Part shown: positions 34,280 to 46,021 of the stretch, piece after piece
Layout: every line of letters begins with the position of its first letter
Position numbering within the stretch: the first letter of the stretch is position 1
Assembly (NCBI GenBank): GCA_963966185.1
Contig: CAWZYM010000215.1
Location: 89,501-153,500, forward strand
From: Rhabditoides inermis
Taxonomy: Eukaryota > Nematoda > Chromadorea > Rhabditida > Rhabditidae
DNA: 64,000 nucleotides
Reading direction: 5' to 3'
The notes under the pieces: model-generated
Seen by the model: only the letters and a program-made list of their open reading frames with translations
What the model was told of the DNA's origin: nothing
Databases searched by the model: none
Position numbers and translations under genes: made by a program

Positions 34280-34787
34280 ACACACGTACAACACGAATAA
34301 ATACTGCATTCATCATATCCATTTCCCTGTTCCATCTTATGTATGTCACTCGTCTAGTAATGGGTTGTGGACTGACCCCTCCAGCTACCATGACGGGACT
34401 TCACGAATACAGCAACATGAGCACTATTTGTGAGCTCGGATCAAACAACAGTGGGAAATATCTATTCAGATTACCATAAACGACAATGAAGAAATGAAGC
34501 AAATGGGGAGAAACATGAGACAAAGTGCATTGCTATACACAGAAACCACGATGCAACTCTCTACATCACACATTTGTGAAACATTGAGACCTGTGAAACA
34601 AATTGCGATTCAAATAAACTAATAAACAAACGAACATCACACCAAATGAGTTCACACATTGCAAACCAAACAGACACGGAACTATAGAGAAACCAAAACA
34701 ACTAGAGCGATCTCTCGATCAGTCGATTTAGTCAAGACTAATCCTTCAAAAAACAGAAGAGTGATCTGATTATCAGTATCCAACGGG

Positions 34788-34795
34788 TATAAAAA
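34788..34795 (+). promoter_or_regulatory. TATA box of X2
   Basis: TATAAAAA 50 bp before the ATG at 34838, in the promoter block conserved among X1-X3. Confidence 0.65.
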
Positions 34796-34837
34796 CGTGT
34801 CTGCCCGCCGTCTCCTCACTCAACTTTCGTCTTCTTC

Positions 34838-35977
34838 ATGAAGATCATCATCCCTCTGTTCTCCATCTTCGCTCTCGCCTCGGCGCAGCTGTTCAGCCCA
34901 GAAGGATACAAGTTCGCGCAGACAGTGAGTGAAAACACACTAGCATGCGTCGGCTCACAAATGTTTTTTTACAAGGAGTGTTGTTCAAGTCACAGAAGCT
35001 GATCGTGACCAAACTGATTTCAGAGATACCCTGAGAGGTTACTAGTCGCAAACCATTTTCGAATCCTTGTTAGGTGCGTGCGATCGGGCTGAACATCAGT
35101 CCGGCGCAGTTCGCGGACAAGGGCCTCGTGCAACTCATCGACCAGGCGGCTCTCATGATCTGCGACAAGAAGCCCATCTCCGCCATGATGTCACAGGCTA
35201 TGGGAATCGTCACCAAGTACGCCATTCCCATGCTACCCGTCGCCACCAAGATGCTATCACAGGTGGGCGAGCGGTGGGGAAGAAGACCTCAGACTGTACA
35301 ATACACAGTGGCACGGTTATGAATGGCGATTATTGACAAAGAAGAGGGACACCGAGAACTCTGGAGAGAACTGTTCTCTATGAACCACGAAGACTCTTCA
35401 GGGCAACACGTGTCTCAAGCCAGTGCCGATCACCGTCACGACCTTGGCGGAAAAGTGGGGCGTGCCTTTCATCCACAAATACCTCGACGTCCAATACGAC
35501 AAGGTGAGCAAATTCAGGCCGTCCAGAGACCTAGTAATCTGCTTTTTGTCAGCTGGCTTCGATCTGCGCCGCTCAGCTGAGGCAGGGCAAGAAGAAGGAA
35601 ATGGCGCTGGGCATGATGTACAAGTACGCGCAGGCTTTCGCCAACAAGGCCTGGGTGCAGGGCATGGTCAACAAGGCAAACTCGGTACGGACGGTAGAAG
35701 AAGAAAAAGGAGAAACAGATAAGGACGAAATTATTGGATTAAACACGCGCTATCACTATAACTCAATATTCGCATTGGCACCTCCGAAAACACACATGAC
35801 ACAAACAATGTTATCAAACACGCACTCAGTTGTTGCGGTCTCAGTTCACTCTCAAATCTCTTTCTTCAGGCTCTTCCGGCCAACATCTGGTCGTGTGGTA
35901 TCAAAGTGCTGCCCCTGGCACTCAAGGTCAAGGACTACAACACCGCCAAGAAGCCCCAGACCGTCAAGCTATTCTGA
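34838..35977 (+). CDS. Secreted protein, family X/Y, gene X2
   Basis: Exons 34838-34924, 35074-35262, 35402-35503, 35553-35684, 35870-35977; 205 residues, same phases as X1. Signal peptide MKIIIPLFSIFALASA. It differs from X1 by a few residues (for example LMICDKK for LLICDQK). All splice sites are canonical, so it looks functional. Confidence 0.85.
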
Positions 35978-36855
35978 ATAGAGATTGAACTGTATACAGA
36001 GAGATGCTTCGTTAACGAATGTCTAACAGTTTATTCAATATTTCACTTTTAGTGAGGATCGAAATGTATGAAAGTTCCATGACGCGCTCGTCCCTAGTTT
36101 GAACAATTAAAACTAATTCTTGAATTCTTATGTGCTTATCGAGTATGAGCGGCGCGTGCTTGAATGTTTGAGAGAGGAATGGAGTGTCTGGAGGTGACTG
36201 ACACTGTCGACGCTTGTCGCTCGACCACCTTCAAAATGGCTATGTGAAAACGTATCCTCGCCGTTCCCATCACCCCAACCGTTCTCTCCGCTACCAAGTA
36301 TTGACTCCGCTACTGCCCAGTAACCGGCGTTGGCTGAGTATCAGCTCCGCCCACGCAAACGTTTCGCAAATACGTTTTGTTTCGAAACGTTTATAACCTA
36401 CCTACCTACCATACCTAAAATCCCTTATTCCCCAGTCGCCCTATCATTCCAGTTATTATTCGTTATTTACCGAACATTTTTTCGTTCTCTATGGAAAGCG
36501 ATACGTTTAATTGAACGTTTATCGCACGTACGTATCCTTTGCCACACTATTTTCCATTGTCATCTCTTTCCGCTTACCCGCACCCTTTTCGAATCCATAT
36601 AAGTCAAACCTCTTACCTCTTCTCTCTTTTTCGCGCATTTGCGTGCCGTGTCGTTTCCCGCGTCGTTGCTACTCCCGTGTCGCCACTGTGTTCATCATCT
36701 ACTCGTCTCGCTTCAGTCTTGGGTCCGTCCGTGGGACACGCCATGGGTCATCCAGCCCAAGAAGTACCGCCCCCAAGTATCCCGAGTCCACTCCCAAGGA
36801 GATCCCCGCAGGAACCTGTCGTTCCCCTAGACGTGAGTGTTCCCCTTCCCCTATT

Positions 36856-36860
<5 letters not shown>

Positions 36861-36886
<26 letters not shown>

Positions 36887-36898
36887 TCGCGCGGGCGT

Positions 36899-36986
<88 letters not shown>
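36861..36986. repeat. (GT)n microsatellites, copy 2
   Basis: Runs at 36861-36886 and 36901-36986 separated by TCGCGCGGGCGTAA, in the same position as copy 1. Confidence 0.95.
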
Positions 36987-36990
<4 letters not shown>

Positions 36991-37465
36991 CATTGGTGCC
37001 TCTTCCCCGTCTCTCCCATTTTGGCCCGTACCTGGGTTCCTCTCCCTCTTCTCTCATTCTCAGACTAAGGATAGTCTGGAGTTCCCCTAAGTGTGAGAGG
37101 TCTCACTTCCCACTCTCTCACACTCCCCTCCCCATCGCTCTTCTCCAACTGTTTTTGAAAGATTCATTTAGGTGTCGATTGTAATTATTGACGGTTTGCC
37201 AGTGTTCAATTGTCTCGTGTATCTCGTGTGAGATATTTATTCTGTCGATCCGTGCACTTTCTACGTGAAGTGCATTTGTGTGAGTTTGGATAAAGTCATT
37301 GTGCCCAACCTTGCCTTGCAATTAACTGCGCGGACAACTGCATGGTGCATCGCAGCCTAACCGAACGAATCCACATTGCCAACTACTACTTGAACCACCG
37401 CCTCACAGCATATCGCCAAGGTAAGAACACCTGAACCTAACAACCACTGATTATCCTCTCTTTAT

Positions 37466-38107
37466 TTGAACATCAAAATAACAACAATCATGAGTAAGGA
37501 CGGTTCTGCAAACGTGTCGTTCGAAGACGACGGTGACTTGATCGACGAGTCGCACAGCTCGCTCCTGAAATTAGAGATAGCTCGACCTGCCACTCTGATC
37601 ACCACCACTCACTCCAAGAACCTCAACCGCGTACTCGACAAATTCTACGATACCTTCGATACCAATAACACTTGCGCTGCAATCAAAACTATTATGATTC
37701 CCGCTTTCAAGGAGTTCGAAAACATGACTACTGCCTATACACACATCATGGAGCGCATCAACCGCGCCTCTCTCACTGACGAGACGCGCAACAAGTACAA
37801 AGAAGACTTGCGCAAAATCACCATAGAGAGAACCACTTTTGAGGAGGCGCGAGTGACATTCGCACAAATGCAAAACGCATCCGATGTTTGGCTAGACCAA
37901 TACAACAACCTAGAGCACAACCACACAAACTCTCAGAACAGCTCCAACGTCGACGCCCTGCACGCCGAGCACCCTGACGGTGATGAGCCACTCATTAATG
38001 ACTCCGCACCGGCCAGACAGCCCACCCTCCAACACGTCGAGCCGAACCTGAACCACAGTCCTCGCTGTACTCGCGGCCCTCGCCGAGTTCCAGGCCGCGC
38101 CAGCTAA
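37466..38107 (+). CDS. Gene W, copy 2
   Basis: Same 213-codon frame as copy 1 with, as far as I can see, one synonymous change (CCTTTT/CTTTTG region). Probable start at 37490. The whole 36.5-38.3 kb stretch, coding or not, matches copy 1 more closely than the neighbouring X genes do. Confidence 0.55.
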   Translation: MNIKITTIMSKDGSANVSFEDDGDLIDESHSSLLKLEIARPATLITTTHSKNLNRVLDKFYDTFDTNNTCAAIKTIMIPAFKEFENMTTAYTHIMERINRASLTDETRNKYKEDLRKITIERTTFEEARVTFAQMQNASDVWLDQYNNLEHNHTNSQNSSNVDALHAEHPDGDEPLINDSAPARQPTLQHVEPNLNHSPRCTRGPRRVPGRAS

Positions 38108-38300
38108 CCGCGCTCGAACGTACGGAACCTGAAAACATTGTTCAAGTCTTGCTACCACTCGTGTTTCACTTTCTTTCAAATTTGGCAGTGCTCTTAGTTA
38201 CCGTACTATCCGTTCGTGGTCTGTTCTCCCATAGGGGAGATAGTGGGTATTTTCAATTTCTTGCAAACTTTATGACTACGTACAAGTAACACCTAATACA

Positions 38301-38470
38301 ATAAATAATAAACGCAACATAATAATTGCGATAACAAACAAAACAAAAAAGGGGGTGAGACAGAGAGAAAGACAGAGAGATAAAAGATAAAAGCCGTTTC
38401 GGGTGTAAAACGCTATACGGCAAAACTTTGTCCCTCCCACCCTCGTCAGTAACGATAGAGAGACGTGTAA
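38301..38470 (-). repeat. PLE2 3' terminal repeat, distal part
   Basis: 170 bp matching 49729-49898. With 45538-46021 it makes the 654-bp direct repeat; the Helitron array separates the two pieces. The last bases before the Helitron are GACGTGTAA. Confidence 0.85.
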
Positions 38471-39908
38471 TCTCCTTTTCTACTAAAATGTCCTATGGTG
38501 TCCGTCATTGGAAGGTCATAACTAGCTTCAAACTTAACCGATTCCTATGAAACTTTGTAGAAAGTTGTGTCACCTGCACCAGACGACAACAAAATTCAGG
38601 CACCTCTCAACTCCTCCTCTACGTCCATATTTGGTCAAAAAACCACCAAAAATGGTCACTTTTGCACTTTTTCTTGTGTGTCCGCGGGCATAACTCCGTT
38701 TCTACTGAACCGATTCGCGTCAAACTTTGCAGAAAGTTTACATATTACTCCAGGATGCAGTCCACTTCGTGATTACTCTCCAAATACACTCATTGCCTAT
38801 ATTTGGTAGAAAAACCTCAAAATTCGCCGATTTTGGTGCTGTCCGCTGCAAAAGCTTCTCACCTAAGAAACAGTTTCGCTTCTTGTTCTGTAATTACTTT
38901 CAACAAATATTTCTGTCACTAACCTGCAAGTTTCATCATCATTGGTTACGTTGTAAGGCAAATATAGCCAAATTAGCAAGAGCCGCGCGCGCGCTCTCGC
39001 CTCACTTTTGCGATTTTTAGTATTTCCGCGGTCATAACTCGATTCATACAGAACCAGTTTGCATGAAACTCATAAGATAGTTGAGTTTACGTCTTCTGAT
39101 GCAGTACACTTTGTGACAGTTCTCAATTTTGCTTTCATTACCTCTATTTATGGTCGAAAACCACCAAAAATAGACACTTTTGCACCTTTTCTTGTGTGAT
39201 CGCGGGCATATCTCCGTTTTTACTTGACCGATCTGCGTGATGTTTTTCAGAAAGTTTACATATTACTTCAGGACGCAGTCTACTTCGTGATTACTCTCCA
39301 ATTACACTCATTGCCTATATTTCGAAGAAAATCTACGAAAGTAATCGATTTTGTTGCTGATCGCAGCGAACGTGTCTCATCTAAGAAACATTTTCGCTTC
39401 ATTTTCCGTAAATACGTTCAACAAATAGTTTCAACAAAAAGAGCGTACCTGCAAAATTCAGCGTTATTGGTTACGGTGTGAGGAACATATTGTCCAATTA
39501 TCAAAAGATGCGCGCGCTCTCGCATTTCTTTTGCGATTTTGATTAGTTCCGCGTTCATGACTTGATTCATACTAAACCAATTTGTATGAAACTTTGCAGA
39601 TAGTTGAGTTTACGTCCTCAGCTGTAGTCCACGTCCTCAATTTTGCTTTCAGTATCCGGTTAAAAAAACATCAAAATCTCGCTGTCCGACAGCGGAAGCT
39701 CCATGTCCAAGCAAAAGTTTTACTGAGGAAGAGGGAAAAAAGAAAGAGTTAGATAAAAAAGGGAAGGGAGATATAGAGAGAGACAGGGAGAGAAAGAGAG
39801 AGAGAATGCGAGAATAAAAGAGGGCGAGAGGTTGCAGTAGCAAAGCTCTCTGTTTTCGTAGCATTATAACTAAAAGAAATACGAGGAGAAAGAGAGAGAA
39901 AGAAAGAG

Positions 39909-39939
<31 letters not shown>

Positions 39940-39959
39940 CAGAGAAAGAGAGAGAGGAA

Positions 39960-40004
<45 letters not shown>

Positions 40005-40005
40005 A

Positions 40006-40055
<50 letters not shown>

Positions 40056-40541
40056 AGAGAGAGGGGAGATGAGAGAGAGAGAGAGTTTTTATGAGCAAAG
40101 GAAAGTATAGTTCAGAAAAAAATGTAAAATGATTATCATTGATCTATGTATTCATAGATATTGATAGCGGGAGCGCGCGGCACCGTGCGGGTTCTCTTTC
40201 TGTATACGCGAGGACATTCAAATTCAAAAATATACATAGATCTACTGACTTGTACAACAGAGGTACGCGGCAGCTAACCAAAGCACTTGCAGACCAGGTA
40301 TTATTATTATTGCATCGCCTCTAGACCACATTATCAGTGCAATCAATACATCAATCGACTAATCTTCTCTACTTTAATAACCAGTTTCACTCAAAATGTT
40401 ATAAAATTGTAAAATAAAAAACACAGTATTATTGATCATAACAAAAACTTGAGTTTCTATTCTATTCTATGAGTTTCTATTCTATTCTTCTTATTTTCAT
40501 GATCTAGCGCGGAGGCGCGCGTCAGCGCGCCGGAGCGCTAG
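38471..40541 (+). mobile_element. Non-autonomous Helitron A1
   Basis: 2,071 bp, begins TCTCCTTTTC and ends GGCGCGC-gtca-GCGCGCC hairpin, six bases, CTAG. It is inserted between A and T of GTGTAA|TTTTTG, with the empty site at 49890-49903. It has a 5' CTATGGTGTCCG block and a long (GA)n region at ~39770-40085. No protein coding; the open frames (for example 38567-38809) are not supported. A1 and A2 differ by single bases and GA length. Confidence 0.85.
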
Positions 40542-43465
40542 TCGCCCCGGCTGGGGCTATATAAAATTTGCTATGGTCGTTGTGTGTTTGTTTGTCCGGG
40601 CACATAACTCAAGTCACACTGCACATTTACAGCTCATACTCTAAACTTAACATTCTTCTTGTGACAGCATGCAATCGTTTCACTTTCACAAACACAGCTC
40701 TACTTACCGTATGACTTTACTAAGAACTTGACATAGCCTGAAAAACTTTTCACCCATATGCTCAGTCCATGTTTTAAGATACGGGTCTCATACTCTAAAC
40801 TTAAAATTGGCACACTATATTGACTTGACACACGTCACTAGAACTCATTCCGATAACTCCTTATATGGGTTTATATAGAATTTCCAAAATTTCAGAGGAA
40901 CATAACTCAAGACTGAAGAGACATTTCACACTCAAACTACAAACTTAAGATCAACTAATCACTCTTAACAGACACACGTTAACATAGGTCCCTATCTCAT
41001 TTCCTTAAATGAGTTCACTAACAACTCGGTCCACTTCTATGTAAACCTACCTTCAAACCTAATATTTTGTCATGAAACTTGCAAAGTAACATGACCCATG
41101 CATGTTATTTACAGTTTTACAGTTTCATTTTGAAATACCAGTTCAAAAAAGTTTTACAGCATTTTTCATTTTCTGACAGGATCAATCACGTAAGATGCAA
41201 AACGCAAAAACCTTGAATATCTTTGTTAGTTTTGAAGTCTAAAATTTCAAACTTTTGCTGAACATAGAAGACAATTGGCCGTTCACACCATTTCAATTTC
41301 AAGTGAAACACTCGTTCCGTTTTTAAAATATAATTATTCAAATTTTCGTCGAAATTTTATATTTTTGATTATTACTTCTTTCATATTCAATATTAATTTT
41401 TCATATTTTTATGGTAAATCAGTCTCTATGACACCATTAACATAAACATTTATGCTCAACTCTATTACTGAAATTAAAAATCATATTTCATGTTTCACTA
41501 GATCAACTACAATCTCTTACTATATGAGAGTTGAGACCTGCATTTTGCAATTTAATTCATAACTCAAAAACTAATATTTAATGACAGAGATTCAGATTTT
41601 TAGCTTCACTGTAGAAGGATTTGACTTTTTCAAAAAACCTCGATTTTCAACTAAATGTGGCTCATTTTTGCAGTTGAGCATATGACCGCTGACAGGATCA
41701 ATCAGGTAAGATGCAAAACGTAAAATACGGTACATGTATGTTTCAACTTTTTAGAAAATTTTATTTTTAATTATCTCATCCCTTTCACCAATGACACCTT
41801 TGATCCAGAGTACCTGTCAGATACCCTCACACCTGTCGTTGCTCACCTGTCACCTGAGATAAATTAGCATAAACATCAAATTTCACCTTAGAGACCCGTA
41901 ACTTTCTTTCAGATGAGAGTTCACAACTGGATTTTGTTATTTATTTATCACTACCGTGACACTTTTATTCATTAATTAATTTAGATTTCTATATAATTTT
42001 TGAAATTAAATTAATATTTAAAATTTCACCTTTTTACTCAAATAATCTAAAATGTATAACTCGGTTAGTTTTCAAGGTAGTGGACTCATACTTGGTACAG
42101 GTAACAAGTAAATAAATACAAAATTTCAAGTTAACAAACTTACGTAAACAAGTAAACAAAAAAGTAAACAATTCCAAATCTCTTTATTTTGATATCTAAT
42201 TAATACTAAACCTGCAGGAGAGTTCAAAGGTACTGTTTACAAGACAGGTAAACAAGTAAACAAAAATGTAAACAATTATAAAACTTGAGATTTCGAGGTT
42301 TGATGTGTACTAAAGCCATAGTACTCCGAAACTTGAGATTTCGATGTCTGATGTGTACTAGAGCCATAGTAGAGTTCAGATTTGAAATTTTGATGATTTG
42401 ACGCGGAGAGGCGAGCGCGCCGAAGGCGCGCGAGCCTTGGAGCGCAGTGCGGCGGCGAAGCCGACGCCACTAGCGGGCCGGAGGCGAGCGAAGCGAGCCT
42501 CCGGCCCGCTATCACCCGCCCACCCCTATAAATTATGCTATGGTGTTTGTTTTCTGTCCGCGGTTGTATCTCATGTTGTAGTTATCGTTGGGGGTTGAGG
42601 TATGGAAATTAGATCCTAGGTGGTCCTGGTATGCAATCGTTTACCTGGCGTCCTGATCTGACTATTCCTTATATGGGTTCTCCCTAGAAAATTAGCATAT
42701 TTGAGAACAGAATCTGAGAGATGACCAGTTCTATGTAAACTATGCTTCGTTTTCGAGCTATTGAGATGTCCTTTTAGGGTTAGGGTACTGTAGGGTCGGT
42801 GATTGAAGTTTTTAATTATTGACCTCATTTGCATAATTCCAAATATGGTAATGTTGTATCTCGGTCAGTTTTGATGCCAAAGAGTCCAAACTTGGTATGT
42901 GACCTGGAGACAAGTCAGCGATGTTGTTGTTTATATGTTTGTCAACAAGAAAACAACTTTGTAAACAATTTTTAAGTTTGTTTTGAAGGTATCTAAGATG
43001 TTGTAGACCGAGAGGCGAGTTCAAAAATGTTGTTTACAGGTGATGTAAACAAGTAAACAACTTTGTAAACAACCTGAAAAAGTGTTTTGAAGATGTCAAA
43101 TGTTTAGTAACATTATTGGTGAGTTCGAAAATGTTATTTACAGATGTTGTAAACAAGTAAACAAACATGTAAACAAACTGAAAACGTGTTTGAAAAATGT
43201 ATTGCGTGTAGTAGACTCGGAGGCGAGTTCAAAAATGTTGTTTACATAAAGTGTAAACAAGTAAACAAATTTGTAAACAACGTTCAATTGTCTTATATTT
43301 TTTGTGTTTTGTGTTGTAATGTACTTCTTAGTTGGATTACAGGTTTGTGGACAGATTTTAGTTGAGAAACTAGATTTGAGTGATGATTTCAGTTTTGATG
43401 TTTGAGTGGTGAGGCCGCCGAAGGCGGCCCTAGCCCGAGCGGCGCGCCAGCGCCGCTCGGGCTAG
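40542..43465 (+). mobile_element. Non-autonomous Helitron(s) B, probably two units
   Basis: Begins TCGCCCCGG right after CTAG of A1 and ends CTAGCCCGAGCGGCG...GCCGCTCGGGCTAG, followed by TC of A2. An internal junction at 42511/42512 (GGCCCGCTA then TCACCCGCCC) is followed by TATAAATTATGCTATGGTG, the same subterminal block as at 40560, so B is likely two units (1,970 and 954 bp), the first with its final G lost. AT-rich, with many GTAAACAA runs, no ORF. Confidence 0.7.
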
Positions 43466-44903
43466 TCTCCTTTTCTACTAAAATGTCCTATGGTGTCCGT
43501 CATTGGAAGGTCATAACTAGCTTCAAACTTAACCGATTCCTATGAAACTTTGTAGAAAGTTGTGTCACCTGCACCAGACGACAACAAAATTCAGGCACCT
43601 CTCAACTCCTCCTCTACGTCCATATTTGGTCAAAAAACCACCAAAAATGGTCACTTTTGCACTTTTTCTTGTGTGTCCGCGGGCATAACTCCGTTTCTAC
43701 TGAACCGATTCGCGTCAAACTTTGCAGAAAGTTTACATATTACTCCAGGATGCAGTCCACTTCGTGATTACTTTCCAAATACACTCATTGCCTATATTTG
43801 GTAGAAAAACCTCAAAATTCGCCGATTTTGGTGCTGTCCGCTGCAAAAGCTTCTCACCTAAGAAACAGTTTCGCTTCTTGTTCTGTAATTACTTTCAACA
43901 AATATTTCTGTCACTAACCTGCAAGTTTCATCATCATTGGTTACGTTGTAAGGCAAATATAGCCAAATTAGCAAGAGCCGCGCGCGCGCTCTCGCCTCAC
44001 TTTTGCGATTTTTAGTATTTCCGCGGTCATAACTCGATTCATACAGAACCAGTTTGCATGAAACTCATAAGATAGTTGAGTTTACGTCTTCTGATGCAGT
44101 ACACTTTGTGACAGTTCTCAATTTTGCTTTCATTACCTCTATTTATGGTCGAAAACCACCAAAAATAGACACTTTTGCACCTTTTCTTGTGTGATCGCGG
44201 GCATATCTCCGTTTTTACTTGACCGATCTGCGTGATGTTTTTCAGAAAGTTTACATATTACTTCAGGACGCAGTCTACTTCGTGATTACTCTCCAATTAC
44301 ACTCATTGCCTATATTTCGAAGAAAATCTACGAAAGTAATCGATTTTGTTGCTGATCGCAGCGAACGTGTCTCATCTAAGAAACATTTTCGCTTCATTTT
44401 CCGTAAATACGTTCAACAAATAGTTTCAACAAAAAGAGCGTACCTGCAAAATTCAGCGTTATTGGTTACGGTGTGAGGAACATATTGTCCAATTATCAAA
44501 AGATGCGCGCGCTCTCGCATTTCTTTTGCGATTTTGATTAGTTCCGCGTTCATGACTTGATTCATACTAAACCAATTTGTATGAAACTTTGCAGATAGTT
44601 GAGTTTACGTCCTCAGCTGTAGTCCACGTCCTCAATTTTGCTTTCAGTATCCGGTTAAAAAAACATCAAAATCTCGCTGTCCGACAGCGGAAGCTCCATG
44701 TCCAAGCAAAAGTTTTACTGAGGAAGAGGGAAAAAAGAAAGAGTTAGATAAAAAAGGGAAGGGAGATATAGAGAGAGACAGGGAGAGAAAGAGAGAGAGA
44801 ATGCGAGAATAAAAGAGGGCGAGAGGTTGCAGTAGCAAAGCTCTCTGTTTTCGTAGCATTATAACTAAAAGAAATACGAGGAGAAAGAGAGAGAAAGAAA
44901 GAG

Positions 44904-44934
<31 letters not shown>

Positions 44935-44954
44935 CAGAGAAAGAGAGAGAGGAA

Positions 44955-44995
<41 letters not shown>

Positions 44996-44996
44996 A

Positions 44997-45059
<63 letters not shown>

Positions 45060-45537
45060 GGGAGATGAGAGAGAGAGAGAGTTTTTATGAGCAAAGGAAA
45101 GTATAGTTCAGAAAAAAATGTATAATGATTATCATTGATCTATGTATTCATAGATATTGATAGCGGGAGCGCGCGGCACCGTGCGGGTTCTCTTTCTGTA
45201 TACGCGAGGACATTCAAATTCAAAAATATACATAGATCTACTGACTTGTACAACAGAGGTACGCGGCAGCTAACCAAAGCACTTGCAGACCAGGTATTAT
45301 TATTATTGCATCGCCTCTAGACCACATTATCAGTGCAATCAATACATCAATCGACTAATCTTCTCTACTTTAATAACCAGTTTCACTCAAAATGTTATAA
45401 AATTGTAAAATAAAAAACACAGTATTATTGATCATAACAAAAACTTGAGTTTCTATTCTATTCTATGAGTTTCTATTCTATTCTTCTTATTTTCATGATC
45501 TAGCGCGGAGGCGCGCGTCAGCGCGCCGGAGCGCTAG
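43466..45537 (+). mobile_element. Non-autonomous Helitron A2
   Basis: 2,072 bp, second copy of A, same TC start and hairpin-CTAG end. It abuts B on the left; on the right it abuts TTTTTGAATGG, the PLE2 sequence that follows GTGTAA in the empty copy at 49899. (GA)n at ~44760-45085. Confidence 0.85.
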
Positions 45538-46021
45538 TTTTTGAATGGATAGTATTGTATATGGTATATAAAAAGAAAGGAAAGAAAACGCGAAATAACT
45601 ATCATAAGCAAGCAAGTTACAAGTAATGAGCACAAAACAGTGTGGAGACGCTTGAGAATTTGTTTGTGAGTGACTGCGCGAGGCAGTGGGATGGGTGTGG
45701 CGTGGCTACAGCGTAGTCTGCCGTAGGTCTCCTTGAGGTCACTCGCACTGAGTGTGCAGTGCTGGGTTTAGTTCAAAGATCAATATTTCCGGTGCGGGCG
45801 TTAATCACTTCTCAATTAAAAAGTTTCAAAAAGGACTCCATTTTTTCAAGATTGGATTTTATAGTGAGAGATTTATTCTGCATAACTGCGTATGCAATTT
45901 TCATGTTTATTTCTTGACTGGGAAAACCGTTTCTTATAAATTTATCTCGTAGTTCTTTGATTCTAGACATAAAAGTCTTCGTCTCAGTACAACATCTGTA
46001 TATTCTCAGTACTTCTCCATT
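45538..46021 (-). repeat. PLE2 3' terminal repeat, proximal part
   Basis: 484 bp matching 49899-50382. It includes the last ~70 codons of the RT frame plus 3' untranslated sequence; one visible difference is GGATTTT versus ATATTTT at 45853/50214. Confidence 0.85.

Noticed and set aside
38567..39481. Conserved open frames in Helitrons A1 and A2 (80-97 codons)
   Set aside because: Same in both copies only because the copies are nearly identical; short, overlapping, no domain, no start context.
39649..40098. Leu/Ser-rich open frames in the Helitrons (also 44644-45094)
   Set aside because: They are the (GA)n tract read backwards; A1 and A2 differ in length without regard to frame.
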